Shown here piece by piece: positions 8,992-17,489 of a stretch of DNA of 64,000 bases. The notes under the pieces are model-generated. The model saw nothing but the letters and a program-made list of their open reading frames with translations, did not search any database and was not told the DNA's origin. The position numbers and the translations under genes are program-made. Source of the stretch: Paenibacillus phyllosphaerae (GTDB lineage Bacteria; Bacillota; Bacilli; Paenibacillales; Paenibacillaceae); NCBI RefSeq assembly GCF_014192105.1, contig NZ_JACHXK010000017.1, forward strand, positions 112,716 through 176,715. The letters run 5' to 3'. Position 1 is the stretch's first letter; the number at the start of each line of letters is the position of its first letter.

Positions 8992-9301
8992 TTATCCACA
9001 CGGGGTTATAGGGTTATCCCGCAGCATCCGGTTCACTTGCCGGATCAACTTCATTCTCCTAACCAGGGAGGCAGATTCTAATAGGATCGCCGTTTGGTAG
9101 ATCCAGAAGTTTCTATTAGATTCCAGTTTCTGTGTTATGGTGAACCTGGTAACTAGCGCACAATGTACCCCTTTGTGAACTTCCTCACAGCTTATCCACA
9201 GTTATCCACAGAGTTATCAACATCATCCACACGTAAAATTTGCCTGATGTGAACAATGTTTGCTGATCGTATTAACATATCCACAATTTTAAATATCCAC
9301 A
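8992..9301 (+). other. DnaA-box cluster
   Basis: Three perfect TTATCCACA boxes lie at 8992-9000, 9192-9200 and 9202-9210. Four one-mismatch boxes lie at 9214-9222, 9223-9231, 9277-9285 and 9293-9301. All have the same orientation. The last two lie in an AT-rich stretch. An inverted repeat (TCTAATAG 9077-9084 with CTATTAGA 9113-9120, enclosing GGATC/GATCC) lies between the first box and the rest. Neither dnaA nor dnaN nor rpmH is in the window, so this looks like a DnaA-titrating or DnaA-regulated site rather than the usual oriC. Confidence 0.7.
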
Positions 9302-9458
9302 GATGGATAAATGTTGAGAATATTCAGCCCGGAGCAGTTTTTAACAAAGGCTCAAAAACAGTCCTACTTTCTCGTACTCTTCCATATACTCTATCAAGTT
9401 CACCGCAAGGCACGCTTGAAACTTGCTGCGCCATCAATGAAGGCGATAGCCGGAGAGG

Positions 9459-10763
9459 ATGAAGAAAAGGATGAACGTAGCTTGGAAACGCATAGCCGCC
9501 GTGGCGGTTGTCATGCTGCTGCTCATGGGGATGATGAAGCTGGAGTTGACCGATGGCGGAGGCGCGATGGCCCATGCGCACGCACAGGGGACAGCTGCAC
9601 CTGATATAGAGGCGGATAACGCCGTAACGAAGCGGCCTAATGCCGCCATTACCGCCGCGCAAGCGGGCATTGCATCGTCGCTTGTTCAGGCATACGGGAA
9701 CGTGCGAACGATTCCCGCTGCAATGCCAACGGCTGCCGAAACTCCAGCAGACCCGAATGCCTCTGCCGCTCCGAAGATCGCCTCCACTCCGAATACCTCG
9801 GCCGTCCCGGAAGCGAAAGTCCAAGAAGCCGCTTCGAGTAAGCTTGCATCCAACGTGCCGGACAAAGTCGTCTATCTGACCTTCGATGACGGGCCGAGCA
9901 AGTGGACGCCCGAAGTCCTCGATCTGCTCGCGAAGTACAAGGTGAAGGCCACGTTCTTCGTGCTTGGCCAATCGGCCGAGCGCGCTCCGGAAGTGGTGAA
10001 GCGCATCGTCCGAGAGGGGCATGGCCTCGGCAATCATACCTATAATCATAAATACGAGGAATTGTACCATAGCTTTATGGGCTTCTGGACTCAGGTGAAG
10101 AAGACCGACGACATTCTCACCCGCCTGACCGGCAAGCAAGTGACGCTGCTGCGGGCGCCGGGGGGCACGTACACGAACTTCGATGCTTTCTATTTTCAAT
10201 ATCTAGGGGAAGCGGGCTTCCGCATTATGGACTGGAACGTGGATTCGGGGGATTCGAAACGGTCGAATGTGCCGGCGGAGGAGATCATCCGGATGGTCAA
10301 GCAGACGAAGCTTGCGAAAGAAGTGACGCTTTTGCTGCACGATGGAGCAGGTCACGAGCAGTCCGTGAAGGCGCTGCCGGCGATTATTGAATATTACAAG
10401 GCCAAAGGCTACCGGTTCGCCGTCATGAACGAGGAGACGAAGCCCGTTACCTTCCGCTTCGGGGCGGACAAATGGCACAAGGCATGGACGCCGTCGCTGC
10501 ATCAGCAGGCCGAGGCCGCCGTGACGGCCTTCCAGCGCGAACACGGATGGATGCCGCTGCGGGAGTGGCTGGTCGGCAAAGGGACGGTCGCGTGGGACGC
10601 CAAGGCGCATGAAGCGGTAGTGGAACTTGCGGATACGACTACTTTCCGGCTGATTCCCGCAGGCGGGCAGGCGGTGAAGGTCGCCGGAACCCCAGGCGAG
10701 AGCAACGGGAAGCTGTCTTTCAAGATCACGCATAATCAGTTCTATGTGTTGAAGACGGCGTGA
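9459..10763 (+). CDS. Secreted polysaccharide deacetylase (NodB domain)
   Basis: A 434-residue exported protein with an N-terminal signal/anchor helix (about residues 8-27) and a low-complexity Ala/Pro/Thr linker to about residue 130. The NodB domain follows at about 138-325. Motifs seen are YLTFDDGPS (catalytic Asp pair), HTYNH (metal His), RAPGGTY, DWNVDSGD and LLHDG, a complete set. The last 100 residues form an extra domain with an FRFGADKW...WMPLREW pattern, perhaps related to copper-amine-oxidase-N-like cell-wall modules. Deacetylation of peptidoglycan or another wall glycan is expected. The start could also be ATG 9471; both leave the signal intact. The DnaA-box cluster lies directly upstream. 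Confidence 0.9.
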   Translation: MKKRMNVAWKRIAAVAVVMLLLMGMMKLELTDGGGAMAHAHAQGTAAPDIEADNAVTKRPNAAITAAQAGIASSLVQAYGNVRTIPAAMPTAAETPADPNASAAPKIASTPNTSAVPEAKVQEAASSKLASNVPDKVVYLTFDDGPSKWTPEVLDLLAKYKVKATFFVLGQSAERAPEVVKRIVREGHGLGNHTYNHKYEELYHSFMGFWTQVKKTDDILTRLTGKQVTLLRAPGGTYTNFDAFYFQYLGEAGFRIMDWNVDSGDSKRSNVPAEEIIRMVKQTKLAKEVTLLLHDGAGHEQSVKALPAIIEYYKAKGYRFAVMNEETKPVTFRFGADKWHKAWTPSLHQQAEAAVTAFQREHGWMPLREWLVGKGTVAWDAKAHEAVVELADTTTFRLIPAGGQAVKVAGTPGESNGKLSFKITHNQFYVLKTA

Positions 10764-10832
10764 CCAACTGCTATGATACGGATAAACTAGGAATATCTGA
10801 TTTGCAAAAGCATTTAAGGAGCATTAAGTGCA

Positions 10833-12344
10833 TTGACGAACACTTCAATACGTTACACAAGACGTCCGAATTGGACGCTGTATGTTCTTATCGTGATCAT
10901 CCCGCTCATCGTATTCAGCCTCATTCTGTTCCAGGTGCTTAAGAGCCGATCGAATACGGACTTGAAGGAAGAGGCTCATGCGCTAACCGGCGTACATGGG
11001 TTATATGTCGAGAACTTCTTCAGCGAGACGATCGGCCGGCTGGAGAGCATGGCCATCTACTTGAGCAGCGAATCGCCCGAGTCCCCCGTGACCAAGCGGA
11101 TGTTGGTCGCCAGCCAGCAGATGGATTCGCGGTTTTCCAACTTCTATGTCGTGGACCGGGACGGCAATGTAATCGCCACGACTGGCAGCCTGGAGCAATC
11201 GGTGAACCAATCGGACCGCGCTTATTTCTCGCTGGCGCTGCTGACGGGCTTAACGCAAGTTTCGGAGCCGCATTTTGGCCGCGTGACCGGACGCTATATC
11301 GTTTCGATCGCCTCTCCGGTCATCAGCGAAGAGGGCAAGGTGCTCTACGTTGTGGTTGGAACGGTGCAAGTCGAGAAGCTTGAGGATGGCCTGCGTCAGA
11401 TCCTCCATGAGGAGACGCTGCGTATTACCGACCGTTCCGGCCGTATTCTGATGCAGACGAAGAAAATAACCTCAGGAGTTCCTACCGTCTCTTCCTCCCT
11501 CCAGTTGGAGGCGGTTCCATGGCGCGTGGAAGTCGTGCTGGAACAGGATTATCAGGCCTCTGTCATGTGGCCGACCGGCTTCTTCGGCGCTGGCGCCTTT
11601 GCGCTGCTGAACGTGGTCTACTTCCTGGTCAATACGGTTCTCATGAAGCGGCGCTTGGCCAAGGAGCTGGAACAGATCGAGGGAGATAAGCTCCGGATGA
11701 TCGGGACGATCGCGGCAGGGACGGCGCATGAGATCCGCAATCCGCTGACGGGGATTAAAGGCTTCATCGACCTGCTGAGCGAGAAGTATCAAGGGGAGCG
11801 CGACCAATATTACTTCTCCCTGATTCAGACGGAGATCAACCGGATTAACAGCATCGTAAGCGAGCTGCTCATCATCGGGAAGCCGACCGTGCCCTCCAAG
11901 GAGGTCTTCGCCATCCAACCCGTGCTCAGCGAGATTCTGCCGATCATCGAATCGGAGGCCCGGCTCCATAATGCGGACGTTCGCGTCCTGATGGCGCAGG
12001 AACCGCTCTATGTGATGTTTTCCAAGGACCAGTTCAAACAAATCGTGCTGAATCTGGCGAAGAATGGGCTCGAGGCGCTGGAACGACGAGGCCAGCTGAC
12101 GATCGTGTCTTCCTATGCCGGCGATCGTATCCAGCTTCGGATCGAAGATAACGGCAGGGGCATGTCGCCCGATACGCTGAAGAAAATTTTCGTCCCCTTC
12201 TTCACGATGAAGGATACGGGGACAGGCCTTGGGCTTGTGGTCAGCAAGCGGATTCTGGACAACTATGGCGGCCGGCTGCTGATCGAGAGCAAGGAGCGGA
12301 TCGGCACGAAGGTCACGATCGAGCTGCCCATGGCTCGTCCGTAA
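10833..12344 (+). CDS. Membrane sensor histidine kinase with Cache-like domain (orphan)
   Basis: A 503-residue kinase. A first transmembrane helix at about residues 14-36 is followed by an extracellular Cache/PAS-like domain of about 220 residues (FYVVDRDGNVIATTGSLEQS, YFSLALLTG). A second helix is at about 245-270. The HisKA box GTAHEIRNPLTGIKGF has its His near residue 300, and the ATPase domain has NLAKNGLEAL, DNGRGM and GTGLGL. The start is TTG 10833 with AAGGAG 11 bases upstream. No response regulator is adjacent. The H-box is like those of sporulation kinases, so input to Spo0F is possible; this is inference. Confidence 0.9.
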   Translation: MTNTSIRYTRRPNWTLYVLIVIIPLIVFSLILFQVLKSRSNTDLKEEAHALTGVHGLYVENFFSETIGRLESMAIYLSSESPESPVTKRMLVASQQMDSRFSNFYVVDRDGNVIATTGSLEQSVNQSDRAYFSLALLTGLTQVSEPHFGRVTGRYIVSIASPVISEEGKVLYVVVGTVQVEKLEDGLRQILHEETLRITDRSGRILMQTKKITSGVPTVSSSLQLEAVPWRVEVVLEQDYQASVMWPTGFFGAGAFALLNVVYFLVNTVLMKRRLAKELEQIEGDKLRMIGTIAAGTAHEIRNPLTGIKGFIDLLSEKYQGERDQYYFSLIQTEINRINSIVSELLIIGKPTVPSKEVFAIQPVLSEILPIIESEARLHNADVRVLMAQEPLYVMFSKDQFKQIVLNLAKNGLEALERRGQLTIVSSYAGDRIQLRIEDNGRGMSPDTLKKIFVPFFTMKDTGTGLGLVVSKRILDNYGGRLLIESKERIGTKVTIELPMARP

Positions 12345-12448
12345 GGAATGGCAAGCGCCCGAATGCTGTATGGTACATGTATTGCAGGAGGCTAACGAGG
12401 GTATGATGGAGTGCATCGCTAGCTAAGGCAGACAAGGAGGCGTTGCAG

Positions 12449-12727
12449 ATGAGGGATATCGTGCAGGAGGGCAATGGGTTCTACATCCGCGAGGATGGCG
12501 CGCCGATTGCGGAGATCACCTATGCGCAGCCGGGTGAGAACACGCTGGTCATCGACCATACGTATGTCGCCGAGTCGCTTCGCGGCCAAGGCATTGCGGA
12601 GCAGCTGGTGCAGCGGGTCGTCTCCTATGCTCGCGAGAACGGCAAGAAGATTATACCGGCGTGCTCGTACGCGCATGCCTCGTTCCGCAGGCATAAGGAG
12701 TACCACGATGTCTGGCAGCAGGAATAG
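12449..12727 (+). CDS. Small GNAT-like N-acetyltransferase (YjdJ/GTNAT type)
   Basis: A 92-residue protein containing the core GNAT acetyl-CoA site, YVAESLRGQGIAEQLVQRVV, and the ending IPACSYAHASFRRHKEY. This is characteristic of the short single-domain acetyltransferases related to human NATD1 and B. subtilis YjdJ. Start ATG 12449 has AGGAGG eight bases upstream. The acceptor is unknown. It is a single gene closed by its own terminator. Confidence 0.9.
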   Translation: MRDIVQEGNGFYIREDGAPIAEITYAQPGENTLVIDHTYVAESLRGQGIAEQLVQRVVSYARENGKKIIPACSYAHASFRRHKEYHDVWQQE

Positions 12728-12754
12728 CATGCCGGGCAGCATGAACGGTGAAGG

Positions 12755-12786
12755 GCATTGCGCTTATAGGCGCAGTGCTCTTTTTT
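12755..12786 (+). terminator. Terminator of the GNAT gene
   Basis: GCATTGCGC at 12755-12763 pairs with GCGCAGTGC at 12770-12778 and is followed by a T-rich run. Confidence 0.85.
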
Positions 12787-12847
12787 CTTGGAGAAGGAGG
12801 AGACTCAGAAAATGAACCGCGAACCGCTATCCCAGGCGCTGCTTGCA

Positions 12848-12886
12848 ATAAAAAGCCGGCTATTCGCATAAGAGCGAACAGCCGGC
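12848..12886 (-). terminator. Terminator of the 61-residue minus-strand gene
   Basis: On the minus strand, 12874-12886 pairs with 12855-12867 as an imperfect 13-bp stem followed by five T residues. It lies just beyond the stop codon at 12898. Confidence 0.8.
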
Positions 12887-12897
12887 GTGTAGCGTGC

Positions 12898-13083
12898 CTA
12901 TTTATCGGTCGATGACTTAATCTCTGCCGTAATTGCAATCTGGAAAATCTCGACTGGCAAGTCGCGTACGTTCTCGTCCAGTTGGGTTGCATAATAGACC
13001 GAACCGTCCTCGATAGCGACAATGCGCATCTCGATTCCGAGAGCATCCACGTACTGTTTGCCTACTTTAATATCCCAAGTCAT
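12898..13083 (-). CDS. Small conserved-looking hypothetical protein
   Basis: A 61-residue soluble protein (MTWDIKVGKQYVDALG onward) with alternating beta-strand-like segments and no Cys or membrane helix. Start ATG 13083 has AAGGAG at the right spacing. A second ATG at 13089 lies too close to that site. It has a clear terminator, which supports a real transcript. I do not recognise the family. Confidence 0.7.
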   Translation of the reverse strand: MTWDIKVGKQYVDALGIEMRIVAIEDGSVYYATQLDENVRDLPVEIFQIAITAEIKSSTDK

Positions 13084-13356
13084 TGTCATATCTCCTTTTT
13101 CCCGTTCAACAGATCCGTTTATCGCAGCAACCGTATTCCCTTACTTTATTATTAATAGAAACGCAAAGTCAAGCTTCGGCCTAGGCAAGCTGCTTATGCA
13201 AACCCTTGCGGCGGGCGCCCTCTTCCCTTCCATGCGGCGAGGTACTACTAAAGTTAGAACTGCCGCGAAGCGCCGCCCTTGTTTAAGATGGCGGTATAAC
13301 GGCCTGCGGGTGGGATCGCCACAGGCGGCTTAAGCTTGAGGAGGAGGGGCAAAAGG

Positions 13357-13755
13357 ATGGCAAAGAGGGAGTATTCCATTCTTGCGGCAGCGATCGCTTC
13401 GTTCCTGTCGTCGTTACTGAATGCGTTAATCGTGGGTGTTGCGCTTCTGGAGGGGGGCGCTTTCATCGTGTTTATCATTAGCTGGGGAGTGACGCTCGGG
13501 TACGGGCTTGGCGTCTCGTACTTGATCCATCGGTGGATTGAACCGGACACGGCCGCGGCCGTGGTGGTGCGGTACATCCTGCACGTGCTGGCCGCACTTC
13601 TGCTGGTCACGCTGTTCGTGCTCGTGCTGCAGTTCGAATTTCATATTGCGCTATTCGTCCTCTACTTGCCCGCGGCGGTGAATGCGACGCTTTACTACTG
13701 GATCTATACCTTCATTAGCAGCTATCGAAGGGAATATGGGGGGAGGAAGTCATAG
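13357..13755 (+). CDS. Small integral membrane protein of unknown function
   Basis: A 132-residue protein with four predicted hydrophobic segments (about residues 9-30, 36-58, 70-95 and 100-125) and a short basic C-terminus (SSYRREYGGRKS). The start is ATG 13357, with GGAGGAGGGG about 8 bases upstream. No family signature is recognised. The preceding gap (13084-13356) holds no other gene I can support. Confidence 0.75.
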   Translation: MAKREYSILAAAIASFLSSLLNALIVGVALLEGGAFIVFIISWGVTLGYGLGVSYLIHRWIEPDTAAAVVVRYILHVLAALLLVTLFVLVLQFEFHIALFVLYLPAAVNATLYYWIYTFISSYRREYGGRKS

Positions 13756-13824
13756 AAAATCGGTGAATACAGCAGACGGGCCGCCTATTTTGGGGTAGAA
13801 TAACGGTTCGTATCGTTAAGCTGC

Positions 13825-13845
13825 CGTCCTCTATAGAAGAGGACG
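13825..13845 (+). promoter_or_regulatory. Inverted repeat in the leader of the DUF6953-like gene
   Basis: CGTCCTCT (13825-13832) and AGAGGACG (13838-13845) form a perfect 8-bp hairpin with a 5-base loop. It ends 25 bases before the start codon and is not followed by T residues, so it is more likely a leader hairpin or operator than a terminator. Confidence 0.4.
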
Positions 13846-13869
13846 ATAACCGATTGGGGAGGCACAATT

Positions 13870-14106
13870 ATGGAAATAACCGCACAGCAGGTCGCACAGT
13901 GGATGGTCGATGAAATTCAATTCAAAGGGACGCTGGCCCAGAGCGATGCCATCGCTTATGTAAAGGCCAACTTCGGGGAGCAATTCGTGTTCGTGAACGA
14001 AGCCGGTAACGCGTCTCTCGCCAAGGATGTGAAGAGCGCATTCCGCAAGCTTCATCGCGGCAAGGTCGCCTGGGATCGTGACGGGTTCTTCTGGGCGTGG
14101 ACGTAG
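13870..14106 (+). CDS. Small hypothetical protein (DUF6953-like)
   Basis: A 78-residue soluble protein starting MEITAQQVAQWMVDE and ending in an aromatic cluster, WDRDGFFWAWT. The pattern of an N-terminal helix with a Trp and a C-terminal W-D-R...F-W motif resembles small DUF6953 proteins of Bacilli; this label is from memory. The start has a GGGGAGG site. Function is unknown. It converges on the siderophore-binding protein gene, with a shared terminator between. Confidence 0.75.
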   Translation: MEITAQQVAQWMVDEIQFKGTLAQSDAIAYVKANFGEQFVFVNEAGNASLAKDVKSAFRKLHRGKVAWDRDGFFWAWT

Positions 14107-14149
14107 AACGAGCCGGGCTGCCACCAGACTCACTTCGCCATAAAACCAA

Positions 14150-14180
14150 AACAGCCCCTCATGTCGGATGAGAGGCTGTT
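14150..14180. terminator. Bidirectional terminator
   Basis: The arms 14150-14162 and 14168-14180 pair with one bulge on each side. It lies between the convergent DUF6953-like gene and the siderophore-binding lipoprotein gene. Confidence 0.7.
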
Positions 14181-14189
14181 TGGCATATC

Positions 14190-15230
14190 TTATTGCTGAA
14201 GCTCGTAGATCGTGTACAGCTCGTCGAGCATCAGGTTGGCTGCTTTGATGCCGCCGGCCGTGTTCCAGATCGCGTCGCTCACTTTGTAGGCTTTGCCGTT
14301 CTTCACGGCGCTCAGTCCCTGCCAGAGCGGGTCGCCGGTCCATTCCGTCTCGGTTGCGTTCGCTTTGCCGTCGCCTGTCTCGTACGTGAAGTAGAAGAGG
14401 CGGTCGGCGTCGGCTTCCGGCAGACGTTCCTTCGTAATTTCATCGACGAATGCATCCTTCGCATTCTTCGTCATCTCCGTGCGGGCAAGGCCGAGTTTAC
14501 CGAAGAGCAGGCCCGAGAAGGTATTCGTGTGGTACACGCGCGTCTTGCCATCCATGAACCGGACAACGGATACCGTTTCGTTCACTTTATCGCCGGCTTT
14601 CGACTTGAAGTCCGCGATACGCTCATCGAAGGCCGCCAGCAGCGCTTCGCCTTCGGCGGTTTTGCCGAGCGCCTCGGCATACAGCTTGAAGTTGTTCTGC
14701 CACTCGCCGCGCAGATCTTCGGACATGACGGTCGGCGCGATCGCTTTCAGCTGTTCGTATACTTTCTCTTGACGCATCTTGTTCCCGATGATGAGATCCG
14801 GTTGCAGACCCGCAATCACCTCAAGGTTCGGCTGGCTCTCTTCGCCAACCTCGGTTACGCCTTCCATCTCCGCCGCGATATGCTCGTACCACGGATCGCC
14901 CGTCCACGATTTCACCGCGCCTACCGGCTTAACGCCAAGCGCCAGCAGGGCTTCAGTTCCTTCATTCGTCAGAACGACGACTTTCATCGGCGTACCGGTA
15001 ATGGTCGTCTCGCCCATCGCATGCTTCACGACCCGCGATTGCGGCTCTTCCGCCGTTGCCGCGTCGGTCGATTCGCCTGCCGCGGTTGTATTATTGGCTG
15101 CTGCATTGCCCGCTGGCTCCGCATTGCCGCCTTCGTTGTTCTTCGCTCCGCAACCGGCCAAGACGACGACCAAGATCAGCGCCATGAGGCCAAGAAGCAG
15201 GGTGTGGTTCCTCTTATGTGTGGTTACCAT
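14190..15230 (-). CDS. Iron-siderophore ABC transporter substrate-binding lipoprotein
   Basis: A 346-residue FecB/FhuD-type binding protein. The lipoprotein signal ends VVLAGCGAKN, so Cys27 would be lipidated and the protein tethered to the outer face of the membrane. A low-complexity Ala/Asn/Thr linker follows. The mature part has the periplasmic-binding pattern (VVLTNEGTEALLALGVKPVG, LEVIAGLQPDLIIG). It is divergent from the two permease genes and shares a Fur-controlled promoter region with them, which supports iron uptake. The length and lobes are normal for class III binding proteins. The siderophore is not identifiable. Confidence 0.93.
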   Translation of the reverse strand: MVTTHKRNHTLLLGLMALILVVVLAGCGAKNNEGGNAEPAGNAAANNTTAAGESTDAATAEEPQSRVVKHAMGETTITGTPMKVVVLTNEGTEALLALGVKPVGAVKSWTGDPWYEHIAAEMEGVTEVGEESQPNLEVIAGLQPDLIIGNKMRQEKVYEQLKAIAPTVMSEDLRGEWQNNFKLYAEALGKTAEGEALLAAFDERIADFKSKAGDKVNETVSVVRFMDGKTRVYHTNTFSGLLFGKLGLARTEMTKNAKDAFVDEITKERLPEADADRLFYFTYETGDGKANATETEWTGDPLWQGLSAVKNGKAYKVSDAIWNTAGGIKAANLMLDELYTIYELQQ

Positions 15231-15289
15231 GAAACTTTCATCCCCCTAAATGATGTCTGGTGTGAGAAGCGTTATCAATGCCCTCAACT

Positions 15290-15376
15290 ACTATAAGTGT
15301 CACTGAACATCGTGTCAATTAAAAAGTGAGAACGATTCTCAAAATCGTTGACACTTCATAGTGCATCCTCTACAAT
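15290..15376. promoter_or_regulatory. Divergent Fur-controlled promoters
   Basis: The rightward promoter has TTGACA 15348-15353, a 17-bp spacer and TACAAT 15371-15376. The leftward promoter has TTGACA (complement of 15313-15318), a 17-bp spacer and TATAGT (complement of 15290-15295). The Fur box TGAGAACGATTCTCA at 15327-15341 lies centrally between the two -35 elements. The -35 elements themselves form the outer inverted repeat GTGTCAA/TTGACAC. Iron-bound Fur here would block both promoters. Confidence 0.85.
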
Positions 15377-15448
15377 TCAACATGAACCTAGCAGACACTG
15401 GTATTAAGGGGATTTTATCCTTACATTCTATGGAAGAACGTGAACCTG

Positions 15449-16429
15449 ATGAAAGTTATCGGCTTGGTCTTTTCCGCCTTGGTGTTAGCGATCGCCGTCC
15501 TATGCAGCATCGCCTTCGGCGTGACCGATATTCCGCTGCGTGCCGTTTGGAATTCTTTCGTCCATTATGACGGGAATACGCAGCATCTCATTATACGCAC
15601 GACGCGCGTGCCGAGGGCGCTCATCGCCGCATCGGTCGGTGCCTGCCTGGCCGTTGCCGGCGCCGTGATGCAGGTGATGACGCGCAACCCGATTGCGTCC
15701 CCGAGCACGCTCGGCGTAAACTCGGGCGCCGCGTTTTTTATCATTTTGGCTTCGGGTTGGCTTGGCGTCTCGGGCCTGCAGGCCTTTACCTGGGTCGCCT
15801 TGATCGGAGCCGCGATTAGCGGCGGCATCGTATTTTTCCTTGGCAGCATTGGCCGGGACGGGATGACGCCGGTGAAAATTACGCTTGCCGGGGCGGCGAT
15901 GGCTGCCTTTTTCGCTTCCTTGACCCAGGGATTGATGCTGTCCGACGGCAAAATGTTCGATCAAGTGCTCGTCTGGCTCGTCGGTTCGGTGGCCGGGCGC
16001 GATCTGCCGCAATTGCAGGCGGTATGGCCTTATATGGGGGTCGGCATGGCGGTGGCGCTGCTGCTCGCGCGGCATCTGAACGTGCTGGCCATGGGCGACG
16101 ACGTCGCGCAGGGACTCGGCCAGCGCACGGGCCACATCAAGCTGTTCTCCGCGGTCGCGGTCATCCTGCTGGCAGGTGGATCGGTCGCCGTGGCGGGGCC
16201 GATCGCTTTCGTCGGCATTATCATTCCGCATATCGTGCGGTACTGGATCGGCACGGACTATCGTTGGATTCTCCCGTATTGCGCGATCCTCGGCGCCGTT
16301 CTGCTCGTCAGCGCGGATCTGGGCTCGCGATATATCGCCATGCCGAAGGAAGTGCCGGTCGGCGTCATGACCGCGATCTTAGGCGTCCCCTTCTTCGTCT
16401 ACATCGCAAGGAAAGGCAGGCGAACCTGA
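15449..16429 (+). CDS. Iron-siderophore ABC transporter permease (FecCD family)
   Basis: A 326-residue membrane protein with the FecCD/BtuC pattern. It includes RVPRALIAASVGACLAVAGA near residue 50, RNPIASPSTLGVNSGA, and the C-terminal GPIAFVGIIIPHIVR coupling-helix region that contacts the ATPase. About ten membrane helices are expected. ATG 15449 is preferred; GTG 15440 is an alternative. The next gene starts three bases after its stop codon, as expected for a heterodimeric permease. Confidence 0.93.
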   Translation: MKVIGLVFSALVLAIAVLCSIAFGVTDIPLRAVWNSFVHYDGNTQHLIIRTTRVPRALIAASVGACLAVAGAVMQVMTRNPIASPSTLGVNSGAAFFIILASGWLGVSGLQAFTWVALIGAAISGGIVFFLGSIGRDGMTPVKITLAGAAMAAFFASLTQGLMLSDGKMFDQVLVWLVGSVAGRDLPQLQAVWPYMGVGMAVALLLARHLNVLAMGDDVAQGLGQRTGHIKLFSAVAVILLAGGSVAVAGPIAFVGIIIPHIVRYWIGTDYRWILPYCAILGAVLLVSADLGSRYIAMPKEVPVGVMTAILGVPFFVYIARKGRRT

Positions 16430-16432
16430 CCC

Positions 16433-17473
16433 ATGCGCAAACTTATATCGATTCGGGCAGGCAAGCTGTCCTTGCTCGTTGAGACCAGAACTCTGTGGGT
16501 AACGGGGATTTTGTTCGTTCTCTGCTTGGCCGCTATCCTAATCAGTACAGGAGTCGGCAGTCAATATATCGCGCCGCTGGATGTGCTAAAAGTACTGCTC
16601 GGCAACGGAGTTCCGATGGAGGAAGTCATCGTGGAGAAGTTGCGGCTTCCGCGGGTCGTCATCGCCGTGTTGGTCGGCGCGTCGCTCGCCGTCGCAGGCG
16701 CGGTCTTGCAGGGCGTTATCCGCAATCCGCTTGCTTCGCCGGACGTGACGGGCGTGACCGAAGGAGCTTCGTTCGGCGCCGTGCTGTTCATCTTCTTCTT
16801 CACCGACACCCTCTCGATTCACTGGATGCCGGTGGCGGCCATCTTCGGCGCCTTTGCCGTTAGCGGGCTGTTGTACGTACTGGCATGGAAGGACGGGGTC
16901 TCGCCGCTCCGCCTGGTGCTGATCGGCATCGGCGTCTCGGCTGCGATCAAGTCGGTATCTTACATGCTGATCATTGCAGGACCCTTGCAGCTGGCCGACC
17001 GCTCGCTCACCTTCATGACGGGGAGCATCTACGGCGCTTCGTGGGACAAAGACGTGATGACTCTGCTGCCCTGGGTGCTTGTCTTGCTTCCGCTTACTTG
17101 GGTGCAGGCGCGCAACGTCAATATTCAAGCGCTTGGCGACGAGGTCGCCAGCAGCGCGGGTGCCCAGATACAGCGCCAACGTTTGGTCTTGTTGGTGCTT
17201 AGCGTGGCGTTGGCCGGTTCGGCCGTCGCGATCGGCGGCGCGATCGGTTTCATCGGACTAATGGCGCCCCACATGGCGCGCAAGCTGGTCGGCGCTTCCT
17301 TCGGAAGCGTGCTGCCCGTCAGCGCGCTGATCGGCGCGCTCCTGCTGCTTGCGGCCGATCTGGTCGCGCGCACGGCCTTCCTGCCGAACGATGTGCCGGC
17401 AGGGGTGTTCACGGCGGCGATCGGGGCACCGTTCTTTATGTTCTTGCTGTACCGGAATCGGAACCGATATTAA
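16433..17473 (+). CDS. Iron-siderophore ABC transporter permease (FecCD family), second subunit
   Basis: A 346-residue FecCD protein (RLPRVVIAVLVGASLAVAGA, RNPLASPDVTGVTEGAS, GAIGFIGLMAPHMARKLVG). It is similar to but distinct from the preceding gene, so the channel is probably a heterodimer. It lies between the first permease and the ATPase in one operon. Confidence 0.93.
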   Translation: MRKLISIRAGKLSLLVETRTLWVTGILFVLCLAAILISTGVGSQYIAPLDVLKVLLGNGVPMEEVIVEKLRLPRVVIAVLVGASLAVAGAVLQGVIRNPLASPDVTGVTEGASFGAVLFIFFFTDTLSIHWMPVAAIFGAFAVSGLLYVLAWKDGVSPLRLVLIGIGVSAAIKSVSYMLIIAGPLQLADRSLTFMTGSIYGASWDKDVMTLLPWVLVLLPLTWVQARNVNIQALGDEVASSAGAQIQRQRLVLLVLSVALAGSAVAIGGAIGFIGLMAPHMARKLVGASFGSVLPVSALIGALLLLAADLVARTAFLPNDVPAGVFTAAIGAPFFMFLLYRNRNRY

Positions 17474-17489
17474 GACAGGAGGTACATCC

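Noticed and set aside
8941..9458. The DnaA-box region as the chromosomal oriC
   Set aside because: dnaA, dnaN and rpmH, which flank oriC in known Firmicutes, are not here, so I call it a DnaA-box cluster and leave origin function as an open test.
12812..12871. A 19-codon ORF with a fair AAGGAGG site after the GNAT gene
   Set aside because: It is very short and its end is inside the terminator stem of the opposite-strand gene; there is no independent support.
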